In this document: positions 1 to 12,237 of the stretch, piece by piece | Position numbering within the stretch: position 1 is the first letter of the stretch | How the letters are laid out: each line of letters opens with the position of its first letter | Assembly: GCA_963402885.1 (NCBI GenBank) | Contig: OY727097.1 | Span: forward strand, 248,001-312,000 | Direction: 5' to 3' | Source of the DNA: Antedon bifida | Taxonomy: Eukaryota > Echinodermata > Crinoidea > Comatulida > Antedonidae | DNA: 64,000 nucleotides | Notes under the pieces: generated by a model | What the model was told of the DNA's origin: nothing | The model's input: the letters and a program-made list of their open reading frames with translations, nothing else | Databases searched by the model: none | Made by a program: the position numbers and the translations under genes

Positions 1-251
1 CACCCTTTCAATGGTTATCCTTTTCTAAGTAATAACCACTCATCTTAAAAACTCATCTTTTTGACGAGGCTTATACACAGTCATAATTCTTTCCATTTTA
101 AATTCACAATTTTATTGTGTGTTTAATCTGAGGTAATGCATACTATAAACATTCAAATGGTGCGCTCTAGATATCTTTATTATTATTTTTAACTCATGAA
201 AGTGACCCTTATCCATACTCACTGTGTACTATATCTACTTTTTTTTAACAG
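1..251 (+). other. Intron sequence upstream of first visible STAG exon
   Basis: AT-rich sequence ending in a pyrimidine-rich acceptor (ttttttaacag) at 251. No coding similarity was seen. It is the 3' part of a STAG intron whose upstream exon is outside the window. Confidence 0.7.
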
Positions 252-3200
252 GAAAGTGGAGACTACCCACTGATAATGACGGGTATAATGTATAAGAAGT
301 TTAAGACCAACTTTTGTGACTTCATTAGTGTTTTGGTTCGACAATGTCAATATAGTATCTTATATGATCAGTACATGATGGATAACATCATTTCACTTTT
401 AACTGGTCTGAGTGACTCTCAGGTTCGTGCTTTTCGACACACCAGTACCTTAGCAGGTGAGACTACACGTTTATGTCTTGTCAGTTGTTTAGGTAATATC
501 AACTGACTCCAGTTATGTGTTCTTTGTTCTTACATTGTTTTCAAAGTTGTTTGTTGGTACCTGTTACTGTACCATGCTTTCTGGAATTTCACCCTCTTAA
601 TTTGCTCACATTTGTTATCGAAATAAACTTTACTTTGAATGAATGATTATTGTAGCCATCCATTCTGTGAATATTTCTTTTGTAAATTTGTATTCAAATT
701 AATACTTTGTAAGCTTACCTCTTACTGTAATTAAACATCTATCATAAAGCTCTACTATCAAACTTTATGTGACAAAAAATACGGACATGATGTCATATCA
801 CTACCATATTTAAGCATATCACTACCATATTTGGGTACATCACACTTTTTTTTTCACATAAAGTTTGATAGTGTAGACAGAGCTTACATATTTAAAAATA
901 CTGTTTGTTTTTCAGCTATGAAGCTAATGACAGCGTTGGTGAATGTTGCACTTAATCTAAGTGTAAATCTTGATAACACACAAAGACAGCATGATGCAGA
1001 ACGTCAAAAACAGACCTCAAAACGAGCAAGTGAGAGAATTGAAATGTTACTTGGCAAACGTCAGGAGATTATTGAAAACATTGAAGAAATTCAACAAATG
1101 ATGAATAATATCTTTAAAGGAATCTTTGTACACCGATACAGGTAATTTTATATTGGTAAAGTCTACATTATCTACTTGTCATTTTACTTAATAGGAAAAC
1201 AAAATTGTTAGCAAAGTGCTGTGAACACCTTTCTGCTGGTCCCCTGTGTTTCAGAATGCAGATTTAGTAACTTAAACATAAATGATGTGCATTGTAGACT
1301 GTAAAAATTACATGAAATTGATCAACACAAAGTATGGCAGATAGACCACACATTTTACTAATTTCCATTTGTTTTTAATAGGGACACACAGCCAGAGATA
1401 AGAGCGATATGCATGGGTGAGATTGGTGTCTGGATGAAGAATTACAGTGAGATGTTCCTGAGTGATAGCTACCTGAAGTATGTTGGTTGGACTCTTCATG
1501 ATAAAGTAAATATTACAATCTTGTATTTTGAAATAAGTACAGTCTTTTAAGATATTACATTCTTGACACCCCTCCTTTGAGCTGCTGCATTATTCCAAAC
1601 AACTGTTTATTTGATAGTAAATTTTAAAAATTTATTTAAGTTGTGCTCCCAAAAAACTGCCAAAATTTTGCATTGCCTATAAAAGTTAATTATTTTAAAT
1701 TTTTCCCATTTATGCAGCCAAAACTTAATTTGCCCACAACAAAGAAGAAACAGGCATTCTTTCTTCTTTAGAAATAGAGAACATTAAATTGTTTATTCAA
1801 ATTGTTTTAATTTTTTTTATAATATTTATTAATTTAAAGGTTGGAGATGTGAGGTTGAAATGTTTAGTCGGCCTTCAGAATCTATACCTTGTGAGTGACT
1901 TGGCTTTAAAACTTGAACTCTTCACAAATCGGTTCAAAGACAGAATTGTGGCGATGACACTTGATAAGGAGACTGATGTTGCTGTACAGGCCATCAAGGT
2001 TGTCACTCTCATCTTAAAGTAAGTAACAATACTCAGATTTAAGTAAAGACTTTGTTTGGCACATGATTATGTAATAAGCAGCTAAGCATGAATGTCCAAT
2101 ATTAAGTCTTTGAAAACTGACTCGAAAAAAAATTATTTACCTGAAAAAATGTAATTTAAAGCAAAAAATACTTAAATTGTCTGTCAGACAATGGTTTTTG
2201 CTTAAAATTAACCGTTTCCTTACTTCTTACTGCAAAATGGCCTACAGTATTTAAAGTCTGATTTTATTAATCTTCATTTTTCATGAGGACAATACATCAT
2301 TTCTTGAATCAACTCAATTGTTTTTATGTAGGTTTAATGAGGATATCTTATCGGCTGAAGATTGTGAAAATGTTTATCAACTTGTGTACTCAGCAAGTAG
2401 AGCTGTAGCACAGGCTGCAGGAGAGTTCCTTAATGAGAGACTATTCAAGCGAGATGATACAGAGACAGGAAAATCCAAAAGGGCTGCTAGTAAAAGACGT
2501 AGTGCCAATGCACCGCTTATCAAGGATCTCGTCCAGTTCTTTATAGAGAGTGAGGTACGGTGTAGTAATACAGAAGGTCTCATAGTATAGAGACGAATAA
2601 GATTGTTAAAATATTATGAAATAGCATTATTGGGCAATAGTTGAATAGAGTCTTATCAGATAAGGATTATAAACCGTAGGTCCAGTGTACACATCTGGCT
2701 CATGTGCACTTTTAAAGAACCTAGTACTGGTTCACACAGCCACTTTCATGGACAGACGGATGATCTTCTATTCTAAGTCCACAGTGCCATGAGCAATTAT
2801 CGTTTGAATGGTACTACATGAATTATTTCTGGTTATTATATATTAATCAATTCCCTCTTTTTCCGTAGCTTCATGAGCATGCTGCATATCTTGTAGATGC
2901 ATTATGGGAAGTGAACGAGATGGTGAAAGATTGGGATTGTATGACTGAGCTACTCCTTGAGGAACCAGGACGAGGGGAGGAACGTAAGTACACTGCACAT
3001 AACACATCTTGATTGTCCTATTTGCTAAGCTTTACCCTACTCGCACTTTATTGGTACTTGGCAAGATTGATCAAGGTCAACGTATAAAGCTCTGTCTACA
3101 TTATCAAACTTTATGTGACAAAAAAATGTGATGTGCCCATAAATGGAGATGATGATGACTGCCATATTTAAGCATATCACTACCATATTTGGGCACAACT

Positions 3201-6200
3201 CACTTTTTTGGTCAACATTTTTGGTTTTTATTATTTACATAGGAAACAAATTGATTAATTGGGTTAATAAAGTTTGAGCTTTACTTTCAAAGGGTACTAA
3301 AATGAATTATTTTTCAGCACTTGATGATCGACAAGAAACAGCGCTGATTGAAATCATGGTTTGCGCTGTCCGACAAGCAGCTCAGGGTCATGCGCCCGTA
3401 GGTCGAGGGTCATCCAAGAAGATTTTGTCAGCAAAAGAGAAGAAAGCTGTGCAAGACGACAAGATGAAGTTATCGGAGCATTTCATTGTCAAATTGCCAG
3501 ATCTTCTTTCAAAAGTATGTTGCATCTTTTTTTTTTAAAGATTTAAGTCCCATTTACACTTACTTAGTCCGGCACATACCCGAACCTATATGATTAGATT
3601 CCTCCATAACTTCCTATCTGCCATTGTGACAGCCAGTTCCTCTCTCTGCATAACAGTATCCATCTCTAGTACATCAATGTATGTGAGTGCTGGTCTTCCT
3701 TGTTTTGCAAGCCCATGTAATACAGATTAGGCCTAAAATAACAATAATTTGTTGGCTGCCACATCAGAACATCTGCAATTTGATTGTTGTTTATTGCAGT
3801 GTCCAGCAAAATGTCAGTCTTCTTATTATTGTTTCTGTTCTATATTTTCAAATATATGAAAACTTTAATGATATTCTATAATTATAAAAATATATAGTGT
3901 ATAATGATATCACTAAAATTATTAATATATTCTTCTCTTGTAGTATGGTATAGATTCTGATAAAGTAGCAAACCTACTGGAGATCCCACAACACTTTGAT
4001 GTTGAGATCTATACAACAAGTAGACTGGAAAAGCACTTGGATTCACTCCTACGACAGATGAGAGATATAGTGGAGAAGCATACAGAAACTGAAGTATGTC
4101 AATTAATATGTTTTCAAAGTCTATGGTCACACCATATGTATAGTAACTCAAGAATGAGATATACACAACATAGTCAATGCAGCACTTACAAGTTCTTTTT
4201 CATACACATGTACAATTTTACACACATGACCACCCACTTAATTTCTCAACTGGAAGATGAAGTAACAATTGTGCTCAAGTTTTTTAAATCCTTATTCATT
4301 TTGTACAATTTATGTAATCTTTAGTTATTTATTTTTCAAATTACCAACATTAGATTATGTTATTACCAACTTATAAGTATTATTGGTATTTATTGAAATT
4401 CAAAATCCAAATTATTAGAACAAAAAATGCTGAATTGAGTTCTAATTTACATTAAAAACATCAACAGGTAAAATAAATATATTAATAAATATTACCAACT
4501 TATTGCAGGTTCTTGATGCTTGTTCTAAGACATATGAGAGTTTGCTTTGTGACCAATACAACACCACACCAAAGGTTGAGGTTGCTAGAACAACGCTGTT
4601 TGATAGTCTTGCAGAAAGACTCACAAGAAGCTATGAGAGTTTTGAAGCAGTAAGTGTTTTGAGATCTCACAACTAACATGTCAACAATTTGTTTATTGGA
4701 AGTAAAAAAATGTATCAATGCAAATAAATTCTAATATAATACATCAGTTTATAATTCTATAACGATCGTTAAATAGTGCGTACTATTGCACACCAAGTTA
4801 CCCACAATCGTCCAATCAAATGATAGGAATTTATTTAGGTAATTAAGATTAATCAACCCCTAAGTGCAAAATATACTTTATTATTTTAACAATATGTTGT
4901 GTAAGAAATTGTCTTATTTGTTTATGTAATGTCCTTTCTGTTTTATGTGTAAAGGGTAGCCATAAAACAACCTTTGCTCTTTTGTATTTCCCCACCCCCC
5001 CCCCCCTTTTTTTTTTGGTCATCTTTATTTTAACCATTTATCTCATCAAATAATCTTTGCAATTTGGAAAATAAATTGAATCTTGAATTGTATCTTGAAT
5101 ATACTAAACTGGATGAGGTGAATTGAGTGATTTACTTTCATTTACAGTAACATTATCATTATGATTTATGTGTATTTTGTTTAGACTGACGAACCACATG
5201 ATAATGTTATCTACGCTTTGTCATCAAGTCTCAAAAGAATTACAACATTTTATAGGTAACTTTTTTTGTAATATTCATATATAAATAAATAAATTTATCT
5301 GGTTCCGAATTCAATAACAACAAAAAAGTAATAATTTCCAGGCCATATATAAACTTTTTTATCCATTTAAGCACTGTAGTATTGTAGCTAATGAATGCTT
5401 TGTGTGAAATCATTCAGGGTTATAGGATTACTGTAGTATCACTAGTTTTAATACTTTATGGTATTTTAACTTGCTTTTTAGAGTTGTTTTAATTCTTATA
5501 ATGGTGTTGTACATGTATGTACTACGCCTATGAGCAATCATTGATTTGATATATGGCGCATTATATATGCTTTTATTATTATTGTCTTTGAAACACTGTC
5601 TGTGTAGAAGGATATAAAGAAATCAAATATTTGTAGAAATTAAAATCATATTTTTTTTGTAGTTCTTATAGTTTTTTTGTATGTATTTGTTTACTTAGCT
5701 GTCATGACCTAACCGGATGGAATTTGTATGAGATGATATTTTTACTGATCAAGCAAGCTCCTAAGCGTGGTGACGTACCAGAAGACATCTACGCCTCATC
5801 CATTGCGTGTGCACATTATGCTATAATGTGGTATGTTAATAAGCTAGATGACAAGAACCCCGACCAAGTAAGTCATAGCTTTTCCAATATATTTAGTATC
5901 ACCTTAATAATTTACATTGTTTCAAGATTTGGAACTACTACAATATATAATAGTTATTGTCCTAGCTTGTCCATGCAACAAGACCACTCGTTATTTTTAT
6001 GTGAATTGTTCCTTTTTATTGTTTGAATGTTTGCCTGGCGAAATCAAATGTTGATATAAAGTTACACCACGTATATTTAGTTCTGAGAGAAACTGAACAG
6101 TTCTTTTCAACAATTGTTCCTTTTTATTGTGCTTAATGTATGATAGATCATGATATCATAATATTTTTAATTTGTCTTCAGGATGAGATCAACAGACTCA

Positions 6201-9200
6201 AGAAGCGGGTAACTGAACTGATACACTTCTGCGCTATTCTTCTTATTGATCGAAATGAGACCATTAAACAGGAGGCTTTCACCACAATTGGTGACCTTCT
6301 GGTTGTGTTTAGTAAGCAACTAGGCTCTGATCTAACTTACAGCTCATTGATCTATGTGGCCAATGAAAACCTTCAACTTCGGATCGCAGATTTTATTCAG
6401 GAAGAAGTATTTGTAGAAGAAGATGATGATGGTAAGCTCTTAGGCCTTTCTACACTATCAAAAAATGTGATGTGCCCATATATGGACATAATGATATAAT
6501 ATCACTACTGTACCATATTTGGGAATATCACTAAGGTCGGAGGTCACCATAAGTCAATATAATCATAATAAATTTTAAAATTGTTCTCAGCAATATCTAT
6601 AGTATTTTTACATGTGGATTGATGGTTGTAATCTTAATATTTATGTGTATTTTATTGTTACCTGTTTTTGATGTTGTATTGTTTTAAGTTTCAAACATGT
6701 AAGTGGCGTAAATTATCGCTGTTGGTTTTATTTATTTCAATAAGATTTTACGAGGGTGGTCCATCCAGCCGAAGCTGATCATTTGGGACCCTCACAAAAA
6801 TACAATATGACAAGACATAAAACATGTAACAATAAAATTAAAATAAATATTATGAATAAAATATTGTTTTCAGATGACGATGATGAAGGTGATGATTCAC
6901 ACAAGATTGAAGTTCTTCATAAACGTAGAAACCTTTTGGCTTCATTCTGTAAACTTATTGTGTTCAATATCATTGACATGCGAAATGCTGCTGGCATATT
7001 TAAACACTATATGAAGGTGTGTTGCAACATTATTATTTTTATATTTAATATATCTCTATATTAAAGGAAAGGAACACCCTGGGCTAAATGTGCCACTGTG
7101 CTTATAGATAAATATAATAAAAACATGATTACAATGGTTCAAGGTACAATAGTAAGCAATTTAGTTAAAAAATAGACTTTTAAACGACAACATATCAGAA
7201 ATTGAACAGCGCCATTTTGACAGGTTAAGAGCAATTATGTGACGTCAGATTAGGTGGACGCATTCAAGCAAATCCAAGCATCCATCGTCTTAGTACAGTA
7301 TTTCAATATGGAAGTGCGGGATATAACCATAAATAAAATCAATTAAATAGCCTAACATACCTAATATTTTCGGAATATGGCTTGGAGTTTTTATAATTCA
7401 GAAAATTTGGAACCAGAATATACAGAAAGAGAGTTAGTTTTGCGTCGTGCTGATGACGAAAAAAGAAGAGAAGAAGAACATTCTCGAGCATAACAAGCCG
7501 TCGAAGAATGGTGTACTTGCGGCCAGTGTATCTGTACTGTATGCCTTACTAGGCCTAGAACTCGTGTTAAACGAAAATAAAGTAGAAACTGCATCGTCAA
7601 CCAACAGCCTCCGTTTGGAAGGTTTGCCAGTTAATTCCCCTACCAAATCCCGTTTGAAACAGCTAGGCAATAAAAGTAACAATAGATTAACAATAGCTGA
7701 AAGATTTACGAATTGGCTTGCAGAAGAAAAGATCGATCGAAGGTTTGTTTACCAAGTCAGCGCATGCTCATACCGTGTCATCGCCGTCCTGCATGACCGC
7801 ATGTCGCGTTATTAGCCAATCATATTAGCGGATTTGCTTAGCCAATAGAAGCGCCGAATGCAACCGCGAATCTTAAAATTTTCGTCGGCCGTATCTGACG
7901 TCACAAACAGGCTGTCATGAGCACAAGATGGCGATTTTCAAATGTATTGAAAACAGCTTTAAAATCATGTTTACTAGAAAACTACAAATCCGATTTAAAC
8001 ATAAATTGTTCTGAATATTAAGTTGGTAGGGTTACTTTTATAATAGTTAGGTAAGATATTAGGGTGTTCCTTTCCTTTAAAATCCAAAGGCAATGACAAT
8101 CTTGTGTATTATCAGTGGGTGTATATCAGTGGCTGGATCTCAATGGAGATAAGCAAAAAGCTAATCAATACTAGCCCAGTGCAAGTCATTTGTATTAAAC
8201 AAACCAAAGATGTATTGTGATGTACTAAGTGAAGTATTATTGTATCTTAATTTCAGTATTATAATGATTACGGTGACATTATCAAATTGACATTGGCCAA
8301 ATCAAGAGAGATCAACAAAATAAGCTGTGCAAAAACACTGGGACTTAGCCTCAGTCAGGTAATATTTATTAGTTATTGTCTGTTTAAACACCAGTATACC
8401 ATGTACTTTTTTCTTTCTTGTTAATTCTGCGACAGTGAATCCTTATTTAGCAATTGATTATATAATATTGTTGTTTTCTTCATGTATAATGTTAGTAAAG
8501 CTATGTACTATAATATTAGTTTAAATTATTTATCAGTTATTCCTTGAAATGAGGGAAATGGAATATGGACAGGAAGGCAAAGCTGTCAACCAGATGAATG
8601 CTATCAAAGAGCTGGCACGAAGATTCTCTCTTACATTTGGACTTGACCAGATCAAGACAAGAGATGCTGTTGCAGCCTTGCACAAGTAAGTATCTACTCA
8701 TTAAGTTACTTAGTTAAGTTCCAGTATTTGTCAAGATTCTCTTTACAAAGATAACTTTATCATTATTTGCATTTAGATTGTTTGGTGATAGTCTTTCAAA
8801 ATCAATGTTATCGACCACCATCAGTATTTGACTATCTGGATGTGAACAAATAATTTATAATGAAATTTTGTTTTTAATGCTTTTTTATAGAGAGGGTATA
8901 ATGTTCAGTTTAACTCCTCTAGAAGACCGCCAAAATCCAGGAGGACCACCCCCAAATATTGGGTACCTGGACGTTCTCAGTGAATTTACAACTAAGCTTA
9001 TGAAGCTGGATAAAAAGACTGTGTATGTATAGTAACTTGTTTTTATTAAATTTACTATTACAATAAAAGGTTACAAAAATGGAAACAATGGATCTTAAAG
9101 TTTACTTATTTCATTATTTCGGCAGACTGGTCTATCTTGACCGCCAGCTACGTCCAGAAATGTTAGAAAATACAGGGGATGAATGGTCAGCATTGAGAGC

Positions 9201-12200
9201 ATACCGAAACAGCCTGATGCAGGGTGGGGATACTAGTTCTGATGTAAGTCGTCCACCACGCCCTCCTAAGCGCCCAAAACCTGGTATCAAAAGAAAGATG
9301 GCATTGTCTGGTGGTAAGTCTTAACTAGGTGTCTTTAAGTTAAGTTTTAAATAAGTCAAAGTTGATTTTGTTAAAAAAGGCACTACACACATCTCACTTA
9401 ACTCATTCCTATAACCTTTTGGTTATTCGCTGTTAGTGGTCAATTATTGTAACAACTCATGTTTTTAGTGACTGATGATACAGAAAGTCGATGGGTTTCA
9501 AAAGAGGACCAGCCTCATGCAACACGTAGTGGGTGGAAGCGCAGGAGAACGGCAGATGAGGAAATTAGTCAAGGGTAAGCATAACATTTGTAATAATTGG
9601 ACATGAGTTGATAAAACTAATAGAAAGATAAGAGGTAAAGATAAAGGTCCCGTATTCAATTCTCAACATAGCTGTTAGGAGCTCATTTTACTAAGCCTCG
9701 GCATTATGTGGTAGGGTGGCCAGTTCTTTTCCACGCTGCCTTAGTATTTTTTAAAAGAGAAAATGAATTGTTTGAATGATATACATGACATATACTGTAT
9801 TCTAAAACAGGACTAGCATGAGTGATGAAGCCACCACCAACTCCTCATCTCAATTGTCATGGATTAGACCTAGAAAGAAACAAGTGAAAGCTAGACTTAG
9901 TTATAGTACTAGAACCAGTAGCAGCTTTGGGTACTTAGTAGTTACATGTTACTTTAACAATCTTTTCTCTTTTACATTTTCCAATAATTTGTTATGGAAC
10001 ATTTTTTATTTCAGATTCAGTTGAATTTGTTTATATGAGTTGGTTACATTTAATATTCTGTTACAATGAATTATCACTTTTCTTTAAAGATGTATTGTCC
10101 CCCAAAAACATGAAAATGAAAATTATTTATATCAGACTTTGAATATGTTATTTTGTAGTTTTAATAAAGTTAATCACTTCCGTAGAAAAAAAACCGAAAA
10201 AAATAATGTTTTCACTTATAAAATAACATAATAAATGGTTAAATTCAAACAAAATCTATTGGCTGGCAGCCAATTTGACCATTTTTTACTTTAAATTACA
10301 TATTTTTCAGGTAAATAAATTGTTTTTAAATCCAATTTTTGGTCAAAGTGGATAACTATTATGTGACATTAAAATGGCATATTCAAAAAAAAAAAATTAA
10401 AGAATTAATTTTTCAGGGGGACAATACATCTTTAAATCTTGTTTATAAGTTTACAACATTTTGTTTTGTTTACATTTCATTTTACAACTTACCTGTTTGC
10501 CTTCTTCATCATCAAACTCGCATAAGTTCATCCAAGGTTTTATGTGTATGGATCGCTAGAAAAGTGATTTTCGTGGGTTTTTGTTTAGATTTTGAAGTTT
10601 TTAGATTTGCAGATAAGTTTTCCTTTAGTTTTCCACAAGCACCTTGAGTAACAAATCATATTATTATCTAGCTGTTACCAAAATGTTGTTGTCTGTTTGC
10701 ATAATGCAGTACTTCAGATGTCTCTTCTAATTCTTCAGTTTTATTGTTAACCAATATTCATAGAATATTTATTTAAAAAGTTTTTCTTTTGTTGATTTTA
10801 TGTTGGAATCATTGTTCAATTTCTTATTTATATGTATATGTAGGTTAAGTTGTATTTTTACTAATTTACTAATAACTGTTTTTTAAACCTAAAGCTTTGT
10901 CTACACTATCAAACTTTATGTATCAAAAAAATGTGATGAGCCCATATATGGACATGATGGGTTCATCACACTTTTGTTGTCAAACTAGTTTGATAGTGTA
11001 GACAGAGCTTAACATTTAACAAAATATCTTATTTTTCTTTGGATAAGTTTGTAAAATAAGTGCTTGATTGTATATATGTTATAATTTGCAGAAAGCAACA
11101 ACATCAACAAGAAGAAGAGAGTGAGGAAGAAAGTAATGATGAAGAGGAAGAATTCCAAGAAGGTCAAGCCATCAGAGTATTGGTTAGTGGTAGTCACATT
11201 TAACAATATTAATAATACATTTATAATATTGTGATCATTAAATATTGGAGTGGAGTTGTGACTTGGTGGTTATGATGCTTGGCTACCAATCCAAGGTTCA
11301 AGTCCTGAAATGTGTTTTTTTTATGACAAATTACAACTCAACTCCCAAAGACTTGTAATAAGACTTTGCTTATGTAGAGTATCTTGTGTATATGTTTGCC
11401 TTGTGAACGGAATTGCCACCAAGAATAGTGAATGAATTCGTTTATGGTTGTCCTGGGCAATTTGCCTAAATATATAAAAAAACAAATATCAAATATTGAT
11501 TGATAATTATAGAATAGCTTATTGGTTAACATGTTTGTCTTCCAATCCCCATGGTCCAGAGTGTTAAATACTGACCTAGTGCTAGAGTGCCGTTTCTACT
11601 CCAGTCCCTACGAGATTTAGTTTATCCATCCTGTACTTACTGTTGAATGTGTTGAAATTTTAAATTAACTTTAAAACAAACATAATGGATTAATTTGTTA
11701 AGTTAGTTTCTTATAGATAGCAATGTATAATAATCTTTTCAACAGGCACCACAAGCTAGAAGCACACCAAAATCTCCAGTTGTCATTAGTAGCCACCATA
11801 AATCTTCCAAACGCAGGAGCCAGAGTAGATCAGGCAGGCAGGTAGACCCTGTTGGCCTGTCAGGCTTTGCCCGCAGGAGCCAGAGTAGATCAGGCCAGGT
11901 AGACCCTGTTGGCCTGTCAGGCTTTGCCCGCAGGAGCCAGAGTAGATCAGGCCAGGTAGACCCTGTTGGCCTGTCTGGCTTTGCCCAAATATTTGAGGCT
12001 AGAGACAGCCAGGCTATAGCAGATAGGCTCAATAAGTTTAGAATAGATGAACACAGTCAGGCTAGTAGTAGTGGTTCCCGAAGTACCGACTCAGATTTCC
12101 AGCCTTTGCAGAAACGTATCAAACATACGTCGAGGCAACTTAGGGGAAATCTTAGAAGAAGTAAAAGAAGCATTCTTCCTGATGCCTTCCCGGAAGATAC

Positions 12201-12237
12201 TCCGTTTATTGATGAAGATACTGACCCCAGCCAGTAG
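252..12237 (+). CDS. STAG: Cohesin subunit SA/STAG (stromal antigen), 5'-partial, 21 exons
   Basis: STAG is the HEAT-repeat subunit of the cohesin ring. It binds the RAD21 kleisin and helps load and position cohesin on chromatin in the nucleus. Exons: 252-456, 916-1141, 1382-1505, 1840-2018, 2332-2554, 2869-2983, 3318-3514, 3944-4093, 4509-4649, 5185-5255, 5699-5867, 6182-6431, 6874-7016, 8257-8358, 8537-8685, 8891-9022, 9126-9313, 9469-9574, 9811-9930, 11092-11182, 11746-12237. All junctions are GT-AG and in frame, giving 1190 residues plus stop. Diagnostic blocks include [73 protein letters not shown] and [16 protein letters not shown]; the first part covers the stromalin conserved domain. 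The N-terminus lies left of the window. The acidic, Ser-rich tail (exons from 9469 on) diverges from vertebrate STAG1/2 and carries an expanded repeat. The 9930 donor (gtactt) is the weakest junction. Confidence 0.95.
747..886. mobile_element. MITE family A, copy 1 (STAG intron)
   Basis: Ends are inverted copies of the family terminus (AAGCTCTGTCTACACTATC / GATAGTGTAGACAGAGCTT), with a left-end deletion. The interior has the family phrases TATCACTACCATATTTGGG and CACATAAAGTTTGATAG. It ends about 30 bp before the STAG exon at 916, inside the acceptor region of that intron. No coding capacity. Confidence 0.85.
3084..3216. mobile_element. MITE family A, copy 2 (STAG intron)
   Basis: The left terminus TAAAGCTCTGTCTACATTAT is followed by ATCAAACTTTATGTGAC and the internal GTGATGTGCCCATA and ATATCACTACCATATTTGGG phrases. 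The right terminus is decayed after GGTCAACATTTTTGG. Non-coding. Confidence 0.8.
6433..6533. mobile_element. MITE family A, copy 3, truncated, abutting a STAG splice donor
   Basis: The left terminus AAGCTCTTAGGCCTTTCTAC (diverged) begins inside the splice donor GTAAGCTC at 6432. It is followed by ACTATCAAAAAATGTGATG, CCCATATATGGACATAATGA and ATATCACTACTGTACCATAT. The right terminus is missing. Confidence 0.75.
7061..8080. mobile_element. TTAA-flanked DNA transposon (piggyBac- or Kolobok-like, non-autonomous) in STAG intron
   Basis: TTAA at 7061-7064 and at 8077-8080 brackets a body of about 1012 bp. The body ends are perfect 16-bp inverted repeats, AGGAAAGGAACACCCT (7065-7080) and AGGGTGTTCCTTTCCT (8061-8076). 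A duplicated TTAA target is typical of piggyBac and Kolobok superfamilies; which one is not decided here. No transposase frame was seen. The interior is less AT-rich than the surrounding intron and holds a broken coding fragment (7377-7580). Both sides of the insertion lie within the STAG intron 7017-8256. Confidence 0.8.
7377..7580 (+). pseudogene. Broken cysteine-rich fragment resembling the P2X7 cytoplasmic (ballast/ZCD) domain
   Basis: An ATG at 7377 opens 38 codons rich in Glu and Arg, with [13 protein letters not shown]. Translation stops at TAA 7491. The same frame continues as EEWCTCGQC followed by two more Cys and a second TAA at 7578. The order, an acidic EPEYTEEEL-like stretch then a WCxCGxC cluster, is how I recall invertebrate proteins bearing the zinc-coordinating cysteine domain of the P2X7 C-terminus. 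The stop between the two parts and the lack of the downstream Cys residues make it non-functional as read. An overlapping 122-codon frame (7447-7815) has no recognisable domain. The assignment is from memory of the motif and is tentative. Confidence 0.4.
10083..10436. mobile_element. MITE family B: 354-bp element with 21-bp perfect TIRs
   Basis: TTTAAAGATGTATTGTCCCC at 10083-10102 (one further C at 10103) is exactly inverted at 10416-10436. The TTAA core at each end suggests TTAA target-site duplication. The interior is AT-rich and non-coding, with the phrase TTTTAATAAAGTTAATCACT shared with 34880-35030. It lies in the STAG intron 9931-11091. Confidence 0.75.
10891..11011. mobile_element. MITE family A, copy 4 (STAG intron)
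   Basis: Both termini are present: AAAGCTTTGTCTACACTATC at left and GATAGTGTAGACAGAGCTTA at right. It is a short variant: the middle is reduced to one GTGATGAGCCCATATATGG and CATGATGGGTTCATCACAC block. Non-coding. Confidence 0.9.
11250..11480 (+). mobile_element. tRNA-derived SINE-like element
   Basis: A box-A-like TGGTGGTTATGATGCTTGG (11265-11283) is followed by a box-B match GGTTCAAGTCC (11295-11305), the usual internal RNA polymerase III promoter spacing for a tRNA head. The sequence then departs from tRNA into an unrelated body (AGACTTTGCTTATGTAGAGT) ending near an A-rich stretch at 11474. It lies in the STAG intron 11183-11745. Confidence 0.5.
11508..11660 (+). mobile_element. Second SINE-like fragment with tRNA-like head
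   Basis: TAGCTTATTGGTTAACATG (11515-11533) resembles a box A, and ATGGTCCAGAGTG (11551 on) sits where box B should be but is degenerate. It follows the first SINE-like element directly. Weaker than its neighbour. Confidence 0.3.
11812..11985 (+). repeat. In-frame coding minisatellite in STAG C-terminus (60+57+57 bp)
   Basis: Three head-to-tail copies at 11812-11871, 11872-11928 and 11929-11985 encode [19 protein letters not shown]; the first copy has one extra codon. Units are nearly identical at the DNA level, so the expansion is recent. Each unit adds an Arg/Ser-rich basic patch to the STAG tail. Confidence 0.95.

Noticed and set aside
7447-7815. 122-codon ORF inside the TTAA element
   Set aside because: Out of frame with the cysteine fragment and without a recognisable domain; not called as a gene.
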